Assembly: GCF_902167145.1 (NCBI RefSeq)
Contig: NC_050098.1
Coordinates: 80,702,207 to 80,766,206 of the forward strand
Length of the DNA stretch: 64,000 bases
DNA from: Zea mays
Taxonomy: Eukaryota > Streptophyta > Magnoliopsida > Poales > Poaceae
Direction: 5' to 3'
Shown here piece by piece: positions 22,717 to 32,512 of this stretch. Within the stretch, counting starts at the first letter, position 1. Every line of letters begins with the position of its first letter. The notes under the pieces were generated by a model. The model did not search any database and was not told where the DNA came from. It was given only the letters and a program-made list of their open reading frames with translations. Both the position numbers and the translations under genes were made by a program.

Positions 22717-25427
22717 GTTAGACCCAGCTAAGCACCTCGCCTTAAGTCGCCCCTGTTTTGTTTGTGGAGAAGAAAGATGGCACCAAAAGGATGTGTATCG
22801 ATTATCGAGCTCTGAATGAGGTCACCATCAAGAACAAGTACCCCTTGCCCAGAATAGAGGATCTGTTCGACCAGTTGAGAGGAGCCAGTGTGTTCTCCAA
22901 GATAGATCTGAGGTCGGGTTATCATCAGCTCAGGATTCGACCTTCAGACATTCCGAAGACGGCATTCATTACCAAGTATGGGTTGTATGAGTTCAATGTG
23001 ATGTCTTTCGGTCTAACCAATGCACCGGCCTTCTTTATGAACTTGATGAATAGTGTATTCATGGATTGTCTTGACAAGTTTGTGGTGGTATCTATTGATG
23101 ACATTCTGATTTATTCTCAAAGCGAAGAGGAGCATGCAGATCATTTGAGGATGGTATTGCAAAGATTGCGAGAGCACCAGTTGTATGCAAAATTGAGCAA
23201 GTGCGAGTTCTGGATCAGTGAAGTCTTGTTCCTGGGTCATATAATCAACAAAGAAGGATTGGTTGTGGATCCGAAGAAGGTGACAGACATTCTGAACTGG
23301 AAAGCGCCAATGAATGCTCGAGGAATCAAGAGCTTCATTGGAATGACCGGATATTATCGGCGATTCATTGAAGGGTTTTCGAAGATTGCGAAACCAATAA
23401 CAGCGTTGCTAGGCAACAAGGTTGAGTTCAAGTGGACCCAAAAATATCAAGAGGCCTTCGAAGCGCTGAAAGAGAAGTTGACTACAGCGCTTGTTTTAGT
23501 CTTGCCTGATGTGCACAAGCCCTTCTCGGTATATTGCGATGCTTGTTACACTGGTTTGGGATGCGTGTTGATGCAAGAGGGAAGATTTGTGGCTTACTCG
23601 TCCCGACAGCTGAAGGTTCATGAGAAGAATTACCCAATCCATGACCTAGATTTGGCAGCAGTGGTTCACGCACTGAAGACATGGAGGCACTATCTGTACA
23701 AGCAGAAATGTGATGTTTACACAGACCACAAGAGTCTGAAGTACATATTCACTCAGTCAGAGCTGAATATGAGGCAACGAAGATGGTTAGAGTTGATCAA
23801 GGACTATGAATTGGAGATTCATTACCATCCAGGCAAAGCGAACGTAGTGGCAGATGCTTTGAGTAGGAAGAGTCAAGTCAATCTGATGGTCGCTCGTCCG
23901 ATGCCTTATGAGTTGGCCAAAGAGTTTGATAGGATGAGTCTCGGATTTCTTAATAACACGCGAGGAGTCACAATTGAGTTGGAACCTACCTTGGAGCGGG
24001 AAATCAAAGAAGCACAGAAGAATGATGAGAAGATCAGTGAGATCCGGTGACTGATTCTAGATGGCAGAGGCAAAGATTTTCGGAAAGATGCAGAAGGTGT
24101 GATATGGTTCAAAGACTGCTTGTGTGTTCCCAATGTCCAGTCTATTCGAGAATTGATCCTCAAGGAAGCTCATGAGATAGCTTATTCGATTCACCCTGGC
24201 AGTGAGAAGATGTATCAGGACCTGAAGAAGAAATTCTGGTGGTACGGAATGAAGAGGGAAATCGCAGAGCATGTGGCTATGTGTGATAGTTGTCGGCGGA
24301 TCAAGGCAGAGCACCAGAGACCCACTGGATTGTTGCAACCATTGCAAATTCCTCAATGGAAATGGGATGAAATCGGTATGGACTTCATAGTCGGATTGCC
24401 TCGCACTCGAGCCGGCTACGATTCCATTTGGGTAGTAGTGGACCGCTTAACCCAAATCAGCCCACTTCATACCTGTCAAGACCAACTACAGCAGTGCAGT
24501 ATTGGCAGAGTTGTACATGTCTCGGATCGTTTGTCTTCATGGTGTGACAAAGAAGATAGTGTCAGACAGAGGAACGCAGTTCACCTCTCATTTCTGGCAG
24601 CAGTTGCATGAAGCCTTGGGCACACATCTGAATTTCAGTTCCGCCTATCATCCGCAGACAGATGGTCAAACCGAAAGGACTAATCAAATCCTTGAAGACA
24701 TGTTGAGAGCCTGTGCGTTGCAGGATCAGTCCGGATGGGACAAGAGATTGCCTTATGCAGAGTTCTCCTATAACAACAGTTATCAGGCCAGCTTGAAGAT
24801 GTCACCATTTCAGGCGCTTTATGGAAGGAGTTGTAGAACTCCATTGCAATGGGATCAACCTAGAGAAAAGCAAGTGTTTGGGCCAGACATTCTGCTTGAA
24901 GCCGAAAAGAACATCAAGATGGTTGGAGAGAACCTGAAGATAGCGCAATCAAGACAGCGAAGCTATGCAGACACCAGAAGAAGAGATCTGAGTTTTGAGG
25001 TTGGATACTTTGTCTATCTGAAAGTGTCACCGATCAGAGGAGTCAGAAGGTTCAGAGTCAAAGGCAAGCTAGCACCCCGCTACATTGGTCTGTATCAGAT
25101 TCTCGCAAGACGTGGAGAAGTGGCCTATCAGCTCAGTTTGCCAAAGGCTTGTCCGCAGTGCATGATGTCTTTCACGTGTCTCAGTTGAAGAAGTGTCTGT
25201 GTGTGCCAGAAGAGCAGTTGCCAGTTGAAGGTCTTGAAGTCCAGGAGGACTTAACCTACATTGAGAAGCCAACACAAATCCTTGAGACTGCAGACAGAGT
25301 CACCCGACGGAAGACCATCAGAATGTGCAAAGTCAGATGGAATCACCACTCTGAGGAAGAAGCAACCTGGGAGCGCAAAGATGATTTGATGGCTAAATAC
25401 TCTGAGCTCTTTGCTATCCAACCCTGA
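22717..25427 (+). pseudogene. pol: RT, RNase H, integrase and chromodomain of chromovirus A
   Basis: RT (from about 22750): [16 protein letters not shown], then SIDDIL at 23091-23108, where the family has F/Y-x-D-D; the first residue is Ser. RNase H (about 23520-23760) has VYCDA, HDLDLAA (Asp where B has Glu) and [11 protein letters not shown] at 24048-24050 stops the frame. Integrase: zinc site HEIAYSIH...CDSC (about 24169-24300), D in GMDFIVG, a one-base insertion near 24455, D in SDRGTQF, E in QTERTNQ. A further frameshift near 25145 precedes the chromodomain (LTYIEKP...VRWNHHSEEEATWE), ending at 25427. Known: the chromodomain steers integration to heterochromatin. Not functional as it stands. 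Confidence 0.93.
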
Positions 25428-25442
25428 ATCTCGAGGGCGAGA

Positions 25443-25459
25443 TTCTTTTAAGGGGGATA
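25443..25459 (+). other. Polypurine tract of A
   Basis: TTCTTTTAAGGGGGATA just before the 3' LTR start at 25464; nearly identical to the tract of B (58774-58793) and, reversed, of C. Confidence 0.88.
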
Positions 25460-25463
25460 GATT

Positions 25464-28400
25464 TGTAACGCCCCGAATTTTGGAGTTGAATTTTTTTCTT
25501 TTCTTCACTCGCCAAATTCGGGCGTTACCCTTTCCTTTTTCCTTTCCCCTCGCTAAGCCTTGACCTTTTCCAAAGTTGTAGCGAGATTCGGCTTGAGATC
25601 TCGTGTAAAGCAAAACCCTAGAAAATACTTTCTTTTGTTTGTTGCATCATGCCGAACCATGCATTTGTTTTGATTGAGTGAAACTATGAAAGCATTCATC
25701 TAGAAAATAGATTTTAAAAAGGAAAAATCTTTTCTTTTCCTCTCTCCCCTCCCCTCCTCCCCTTTCAGCCCAGCCTGGGCGGCGGCCCAGCCGGCCTCGG
25801 CGGCCCAGCTCGCCCCCCTTCCCTCCCCCCCCCGCTTTGGGCCCGTGGCGGCCCAGCCGCCCCTCCCCCGCTCCCCTCGCGCGCGCCCCGCGCGGCGGTT
25901 ACGCCGCCGCCGCCTTCCCCCTGTGGGCCCCACCCGTCAGCCCCCCCTCCACAAACCCCTCTCTCTCTCTCTTCTCCCCTGCACGATCCCTCCTCTCCCT
26001 CACGTCGCTCCCCTTCCCGACCCCGGCTCGCCCGACGCCGCCGTCCGCCTACGGTGAGCCCCCGGCTTTCCTTCCCTCTCCCTCTCCCTCCCTCTCCCTT
26101 CCCCGCCCCCCTCCTCTTCTTGCTCGGCTCGGCCGTGCCCTTCCCTCATCTTCGTGCCCACCGGCCATGGCGGCTGGCCCTGCGCGCGCCCGCCCCGCCC
26201 AGCGCGGCTCCTCCGCCCCCGCCCCCTCGTGCGGCCGCGGTCCTGGAGTTCCGCTCGCGCTCGGCGTGCGGCCCCGTCCTGGCGCGCGGCAGCGCGCGCC
26301 TCGCTGTCTCGCCCGCGGCCATGGTAGCCCGGCGCCCGCGCCCGGCCCCGGCTCCGGCTCCCCCTTCCCCACGGCTCGGCCGCGCCCGCCCAACCCCAGC
26401 TCGCGTGCCCTGCCCCGGCGCGGCGCCCCCGCCCGGCGTTCCCGCCCTCGGTGCCCGCCCGTCCCCAGCGCGGCCTCGGCGGTGCGCGCGGAGCCCCGGC
26501 GCGGCCCGTGCACGCCCGGTGCCTCCGGCGAGCTCGCCGCACCCGCGGCTCGCGACCGTGGCACTCGGCCCAGCGTCCTTGGCTCGCCCGCCCCTGCGCA
26601 GCGCGGCCCTGGCCCAGCGCGGCTTCGGCTCGCGCGGCCGTGGTGCCCCTGCGTAGCGCGGCTCGGCCCCGGCGTGTGCGTGACCCGTTCGCGACGCGTC
26701 AGCGCGGCCTTGCCCGTGCGTGCTCGCATGGTGCACGGTGCTTTGGCGTGGCTCGTCGTGCCCTCGGCGCGACGCGTAGCGCCCTGCCACGTTCGCGACG
26801 CGCTCGTCTACCCCCTAGACATGCCCGTCTACCCCCCCCCCCGTGTAATCCATGCGTAGTGATCGCATTATTTAATTCGATAAATGGAAACTCAATTTAG
26901 AAATCGGTTACGTTAGTTAATTCATGTAGTTAATCATCTACCTTATCTAATGTTGATCAACTGAAAATGTTGCATGTGACTAATCCTTGTTATTGGAACT
27001 AAGTGGAACTAGAGCACGTAATGGCTAGTTATGCATCTACCCATAATACGCTTTAAGTATAGCTTTAACCACTGCGAGACCTTTCTTCTCTTTCTAGCCA
27101 TGGCATATGCAATATCGTATGTTATACTCTATGCATATTTAATCTATTTGTTCTCTTGTATGATGTACTGTTTGTTTCCTAATTCGAATGGATGGATGTA
27201 TGTATGCTTGCGCTCGCATAGAGAACGATCCGGTTGAGGAGCCCGAAGAACTCACAGAAGAAGCCCCTGAGCAGCAGTCGGTTGGTGGAGGCAAGTGTCC
27301 CTTGACCTATCTCTGTCCTACACATACTTTAATTCACCTCCCGCATTACACATTTATACCTAAGGATTGACTAGCTTTTGTTATCCATGTCCTTGTTACC
27401 TATCTTGGTTGGATTATTATTGCTTAGTCTTATGCTATTGCTCAACTCTAATCAATGAACATGATGAGAATTATCAATGATATGCTGTTTTCAGTTTCTC
27501 TTATTATGATGTTATACTTGTGGCCTTCAAGGGGGCTCGAGCGGTTTCTCGAGTGCCTCTCTGTAAGGACCTGTTCGTTGGATGACCGCCCGGGAAAACA
27601 GTGCAACCATGAGGGTGGAATGGGGTGCCCTTAGCTGAATAATTAGAGGATCTGGGGTGTAGTTCGCTTAGCCGTCGTGCCGTTAATGGGGCTCGATGTA
27701 TGCGGCTCGCTCTGCCAAGCTTGGGTTCTCCCCCTTGGGGAGGAGTGCAGTGCATTTAGGAAACCTAACGGGCGGCTACAGCCCCGGGGAATCTTTGTAA
27801 AGGCTACGTAGTGAGACTCTGCCTACTCATCTTAGGAGTGTTCAAGGGTCCGTACAACCCGAGGCAAAAAGGGAATCACGGCTCGTGGGTAAAGTGTACA
27901 ACCTCTGCAGAGTGTTAGAAAACTGATATATCAGCCGTGCTCGCGGTTATGAGCGGCCAAGGGAGCTCCAGTGATTAGTGGTACTTGATCAGAGATGTTC
28001 GGTTTGCAGGTGGCAATGAGATTGATGGTTCTTGGTTTTGACTCTGGTAATGGTAAGTGGTACTCTTTCCGTTTGGAAAGGAGTACGTTTGGGTTAATAA
28101 CGTGGGTTAATTCTAAAACTTGGCTTTCTCTACTAGTAATAATAATCTGACTAACTAAAAGCAACTGCTTGACTTACCCCCCTACATAAAGCTAGTCCAC
28201 TACAGCCAAACAGGACACTTGCTGAGTATGTTGATGTGTACTCACCCTTGCTCTACACACCAAACCCCCCCCCATCCCCAGGTTGTCAGCATTGCAACCA
28301 CTGCTCAGGAGAAGATGAAGCCATGGAAGGAGATTTCCAGGAGTTCCAAGACTACGACGAGTTGTAGGCGTGGGTTAGCGGCAACCCCCAGTCGGCTGCC

Positions 28401-28625
28401 TGTGAAGGCCGCGTTTATCTACGTTTCGTTTTCGCACTTTGATTATTGTAAAGACTATGCGAATGTCTCAGACATATGATGTAATCGACTATGTTTTCCC
28501 CTTTTTAATATTATTCGAGCACTGTGTGATGATATCCATGTTATGTAACTGCTATATACGTGAATTGCTGATCCTGGCACGTACATGGTTCGCATTCGGT
28601 TTGCCTTCTAAAACCGGGTGTGACA
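25464..28625 (+). repeat. 3' LTR of A
   Basis: 3,162 bp, uninterrupted, TGTAACGCCC to GGTGTGACA. It contains a GC/CpG-rich block (about 26160-26800), a possible leader splice donor near 26053 and the candidate spliced frame at 27222-28367. Its divergence from the 5' copy (substitutions, small indels) is well above that of the Grande LTRs, so A is older. Confidence 0.95.
27222..28367 (+). CDS. Candidate small spliced reading frame inside the LTR of A
   Basis: Two conserved blocks behave like exons. Block 1 (27222-27290, 69 bp) follows ...GCATAG and ends GGTGGAG/GCAAGT, a consensus GC-type splice donor; it encodes NDPVEEPEELTEEAPEQQSVGG. Block 2 starts after CCCCAG at 28282 and ends TAG at 28365-28367; joined in phase it reads GCQHCNHCSGEDEAMEGD then FQEFQDYDEL. 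Both blocks recur at the same lengths in LTR-B (46755-46823; 53636-53719), with substitutions but no indels. The peptide would be acidic with a CxxCxxC motif. The start is unclear: an ATG at 27188 is in phase if the first acceptor is not used, or an upstream exon ending at CTACG/GTGAGC may join. I do not recognise it; it could simply be an LTR leader. Confidence 0.35.
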
Positions 28626-28630
28626 TGTGG

Positions 28631-29605
28631 TGATAAGGAACAAAGCCCGACTTGTGGCCAAGGGATATTCACAAGTTGAAGGTTTGGATTTCGGTGAAAC
28701 CTATGCACCCTTAGCTATGCTTGAATCAATTCGCATATTACTTGTCTATGCTACTTACCATGGCTTCAAGCTTTATCAAATGGACGTGAAGAGGGCACCT
28801 TCATCAGCCAAACTAAGTACATTCAAGACATACTCACCAAGTTTGGAATGAAGAATGCCAAGCCCGTCAAGACACCCATGGGAACCAATGGGCATCTCAA
28901 CCTCGACACGGGAGGTAAATCCGTAGATTAAAAGGTATACCAGTCGAAGATAGGATCTTTACTCTATTTATGTGCATCTCGACCGGACATTATGCTTTCC
29001 ATATGCATGTGTGCAAGATTTCAAGCCGTTCCTAAGGAAGTTCACCTTAGGGTCGTTAAAAGAATCTTGAGATATTTAGTTCATACACCTAAGTTTGGTC
29101 TTTGGTACCCCAAGGGATACACTTTTGATTTAATAGGTTATTCAGATGCTGATTGGGCAGGGTGTAAAATTGATAGGAAGAGCACATCAGGGACTTGTCA
29201 GTTCTTGGGAAGATCCCTGGTGTCTTGGGCTTCAAAGAAACAAAATTCAGTAGCTCTTTCTACCACCGAAGTCGAGTACATTGCCGCAGGCCATTGTTGC
29301 GCGCAATTGCTTTGGATGAGGCGAACCCTTAGGGATTATGGTTACAAATTAACCAAAGTCCCTCTCCTATGTGATAATGAGAGTGCAATCCGCATGGCGG
29401 ATAATCCCGTTGAGCACAGCCGCACTAAGCACATAGCCATTCGGTATCACTTTTTGGGGATCACCAACAAAGGGGGGATATCGAGATTGCTTATGTTAGC
29501 ACCAAAGAGCAATTAGCCGATATATTTACTAAACCACTAGATGAGAAAACCTTTACCAAACTTAGGAATGAGCTAAACATTCTTGATTCTAGGAATTTTG
29601 ATTGA
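28631..29605 (+). pseudogene. pol: Sirevirus E pol part 2: RT remnant and RNase H
   Basis: It resumes exactly where 3330 stops ([18 protein letters not shown]). After QMDVKR near 28794 the sequence jumps to a late RT segment (TFIS-like, then a frame reading [17 protein letters not shown]), so most of the RT palm, including the YVDD site, is deleted: roughly 0.4 kb by family length. TAA at about 28929 interrupts SVD/KVYQ. RNase H is readable at 29130-29470 (IGYSDADWAG, STTEVEYIAA, LLCDNESAI). A small deletion near 29456 shifts the frame before the terminal TKPLDEKTF segment, ending TGA 29603-29605. Confidence 0.92.
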
Positions 29606-30473
29606 TACTTTGCACACATAGCTCAATTATATACCTTTGATCATATCTCTTCATTTGCTATGACTAATGTGTTGTTCAAGTGCATCTTATGCTAAGTCAT
29701 AGATTGAAAGGGAAATAGAGTCTTCGGCGAAGACAAGGCTTCCACTCCACTCCATCGTATTATTTATCCTTCGCCGTCACTCCGCATTGCTCTCCAACTT
29801 TGGTATAATCTTCACTCATATTCATTTGTACCATTGGGGAGAATTTAAAAAGGGCTCTAAAGACTCCGTTTTTGACGATTAATGCCAAAGGGGGAGAGAG
29901 TATTAGCCCAAAGCAAAAGGACCGCACCACCATGCCAATTTCAAAAAATTTCGAAACAAGTTTAAGTTTTTAAATGTTCTTCAATTGGTATCTTTGAAAT
30001 TAGTATTCCTCTAAGAAATTCTATCTCATTTGGTATCTATATGTTAAGGAGGAGTATTTCAACATTGGTATCTAAAATATTTGATCTTCTTTCAATTTGA
30101 AAAACCCTCTTGAACACTAAAAGGAGAATTTCATTAAGGGGGAGTTTTGTTTAGTCAAAGGAAAGGCATTTGAAATAGGGGGAGAAAATTTCAAATCTTG
30201 AAAATGCTTCTCGAAATCTTATTCATATACCTTTGACTATTTGCAAAAAGACTTTAAAAAGAATTTCCAAAAGAATTTGCAAAAACAAAACAAGTGGTGC
30301 AAGCGTGGTCCAAAATGTTAAAAGAAAGAAAGCAATCCATGCATATCTTATGAAAGTATAAATTGGTTTAATTTCAAGCAACCTTTGCACTTACCTTATG
30401 CAAACTAGTTCAATTATGCACTTATATATTTGCTCTGGTTTGTGTTGGCATCAATCACCAAAAAGGGGGAGAT
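29606..30473 (+). other. 3' non-coding region of Sirevirus E with repeated polypurine tracts
   Basis: No coding sequence seen. Purine tracts with core AAGGGGGAG or AGGGGGAG lie at about 29885-29898, 30132-30146, 30173-30188 and 30459-30472; the last is the PPT abutting the 3' LTR. Multiple tracts of this kind are a known Sirevirus trait. Confidence 0.88.
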
Positions 30474-30792
30474 TGAAAGGGAAATAGGGTCAAACCTTTT
30501 CCTAAATGATTTTGGTGGTTGAATTGCCTAACACAAATAATTGGACTAACTAGTTTGCTCTAAATTATAAGTTCTACAGGTGCCCAAGGTTCAACACAAA
30601 CCAATAAAAAGTCCAAAATAGGGTTCAAAAAGAAAGGAGCAAAACCAACCGAAGGCTGCCCTGGTCTGGCGCACCGGACTGTCCGGTGTGCCACTGGACA
30701 GTGTCCGGTGCACCATCGGACAGTGTCCGATGCACCGGGGAGATCAACTCTGAACTGCTCAGCTTTGGGTTTTTGGAGAGCCACTCCGCTAT
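30474..30792 (+). repeat. 3' LTR of Sirevirus E, first segment
   Basis: Starts TGAAAGGGAAATAGGG after the PPT. It has the perfect palindrome CACCGGACTGTCCGGTG at 30672-30688 and degenerate copies to 30740, and is cut by element D after GCTAT (30788-30792). Confidence 0.92.
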
Positions 30793-31285
30793 TGTCGGGG
30801 ACCATAATTAGGGGTACCCTCAATACGCCTAATTCTCAGCTGGTAACCCCATCAGCATAAAGCTGCAGAGGCCTGATGGGTGCGATTAAGTCAGGGATCA
30901 GTCCATACGAGCGACTCGATCACGCCTCGCCCGAGCCTAGCCTCGGGCAAGGGCAACCGACCCCGAGGGATTTCCGTCTCGCCCGAGGCCCCCCTTTAAC
31001 GGCGGACACATCTCCGGCTCGCCCGAGGCCTTGCCTTCGCTAAGAAGCAACCCTGACTAAATCGCCGCGCCGACCGACCGAGTCGCAGGAGCATTTAACG
31101 CAAAGGTGGCCTGACACCTTTATCCTGACGCGCGCCCCCCGGCAGAGCCGAAGTGACCGCCGTCACTTCGCCGCTCCACTGACCGGTCTGACAGAAGGAC
31201 AGCGCCGCCTGCGCCACTCCGACTGCAGTGCCACTTGACAGAGTGAGACTGACAGGCAGTCAGGCCCTGCCAAAGGCGCCATAGG

Positions 31286-31660
31286 AAACTCCGCTCCGCC
31301 CGACCCAGGGCTCGGACTCGGGCTAAGCCCCGGAAGACGGCGAACTCCGCTCCGCCCGACCTAGGGCTCGGACTCGGGCTCAGCCCCAGAAGACGACGAA
31401 CTCCGCTCCGCCCGACCCAGGGCTCGGACTCGGGCTAAGCCCCGGAAGACGGCGAACTCCGCTCCACCCGACCCAGGGCTCGGACTCGGGCTAAGCCCCG
31501 GAAGACGACGAACTCCGCTCCGCCCGACCCAGGGCTCGGACTCGGGCTAAGCCCCGGAAGACGGCGAACTCCGCTCCGCCCGACCCAGGGCTCGGACTCG
31601 GGCTCAGCCCCAGAAGACGACGAACTCCGCTTCGCCCGACCCCAGGGCTCGGACTCCGCC
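31286..31660. repeat. 56-bp tandem array in the LTR of D
   Basis: Units begin GAACTCCGCTCC at about 31286, 31342, 31398, 31454, 31510, 31566 and 31622, exactly 56 bp apart. The last unit is partial. Units differ at a few sites (GGCTAAGCCCCGG versus GGCTCAGCCCCAG), alternating as if of two types. Confidence 0.93.
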
Positions 31661-32156
31661 CCGGCCTCTGCCGAACGACCTCCGCCTCGCCCGACCCAGG
31701 AGCTCGGGCTCGGCCTCGGCCATGGAAGACATACTCGACCTCGGCTTCGGAGGAGCCTCCACGTCGCTCGACCTAGGGCACAGGCCCGCCACGTCAGCAG
31801 GAAGCGCCATCATCACCCTACCCCGAGCTGACTCGGGCCGCAGAGAACAAGACCGGTGTCCCATCTGGCTAGCTCCGCCAGATAGGCAATGATGGCGCCC
31901 CGCAAGCCCTGTGACGACGGCGGCTCTCAGCTCTCTTACGGAAGCAGGAGGACGTCAGCAAGGACCCAACCGCTCCGACAGCTGTCCCTCCGCCAGGCTC
32001 CGTTGCTCCTCCAACAGCCACGACATCACGCCAGCAGGGTGCCAAGATCTCTCCGGCTGCCACATTGGCATGTACTTAGGGCGCTAGCTCTCCCCTCGCT
32101 AGACACGTAGCACTCTGCTACACCCCCATTGTACACCTGGATCCTCTCCTTACGCC

Positions 32157-32164
32157 TATAAAAG
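32157..32164 (+). promoter_or_regulatory. TATA box of D LTR
   Basis: TATAAAAG in GCCTATAAAAGGAAGG, about 290 bp before the LTR end, a normal place for the LTR promoter. Confidence 0.75.
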
Positions 32165-32454
32165 GAAGGACCAGGGCCTTCTTAGAGAAGGTTGGCCGCG
32201 CGGGGACGAGGACGAGATAGACGCTCTCTTGGGGCCGCTCGCTTCCCTCACCCGCGTGGACGCTTGTAACCCCCTACTGCAAGCGCACCCGACCTGGGCG
32301 CGGGACGAACACGAAGGCCGCGGGATTTCCACCTCTCTCACGCCCGTCTCCGGCCACCTCGCTTCCCCCCTTCGCGCTCGACCCATCTGGGCTGGGGCAC
32401 GCGGCACATTCACTCGTCGGCTTAGGGACCCCCCGGTCTCGAAACGCCGACAGT

Positions 32455-32472
32455 TGGCGCGCCAGGTAGGGG
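32455..32472 (+). other. Primer-binding site of D
   Basis: TGGCGCGCCAGGTAGGGG starts two bases after the LTR end, as in a PBS. I do not assign the tRNA. It contains the palindrome GGCGCGCC. Confidence 0.75.
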
Positions 32473-32512
32473 CCTACTGCGTGTTGACGAACAGCTTCCC
32501 GTCAAGCTCCAG

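Larger units (their letters stand above)
3331..28625 (+). mobile_element. Chromovirus A (Ty3/gypsy, Tekay-like), nested in E pol
   Basis: The ends are TGTAACGCCC at 3331 and GGTGTGACA at 28625. The 5-bp target duplication TGTGG is exact (3326-3330 and 28626-28630), and removing the element restores the RT frame of E. The 5' LTR (3331-18664) carries element C; without C it is about 3,156 bp, against 3,162 bp for the 3' LTR (25464-28625). The internal order is PBS, an extra ORF, gag with CCHC knuckle, protease, RT, RNase H, integrase and a C-terminal chromodomain. The chromodomain and long LTRs point to the Tekay clade. All gag-pol frames are broken, so it is not autonomous now. Confidence 0.95.
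30793..32452 (+). repeat. 5' LTR of D
   Basis: 1,660 bp. It contains many GCCCGAG motifs, a 56-bp tandem array (about 31286-31660) and a TATA box at 32157. Its last 201 bp (32252-32452) match the truncated 3' LTR. Confidence 0.93.

Noticed and set aside
25837..26859. Long GC-rich open frames in the LTR of A (also 16195-16897 and 3731-4267)
   Set aside because: Overlapping frames on both strands in CpG-rich DNA, low-complexity Ala/Pro/Arg content, no shared frame preserved between the two LTR copies.
29700..29730. Second LTR start (TGAAAGGGAAATAGAG) in the 3' region of E
   Set aside because: Only about 16 bp resemble the LTR; the following sequence is not LTR and no PPT precedes it.
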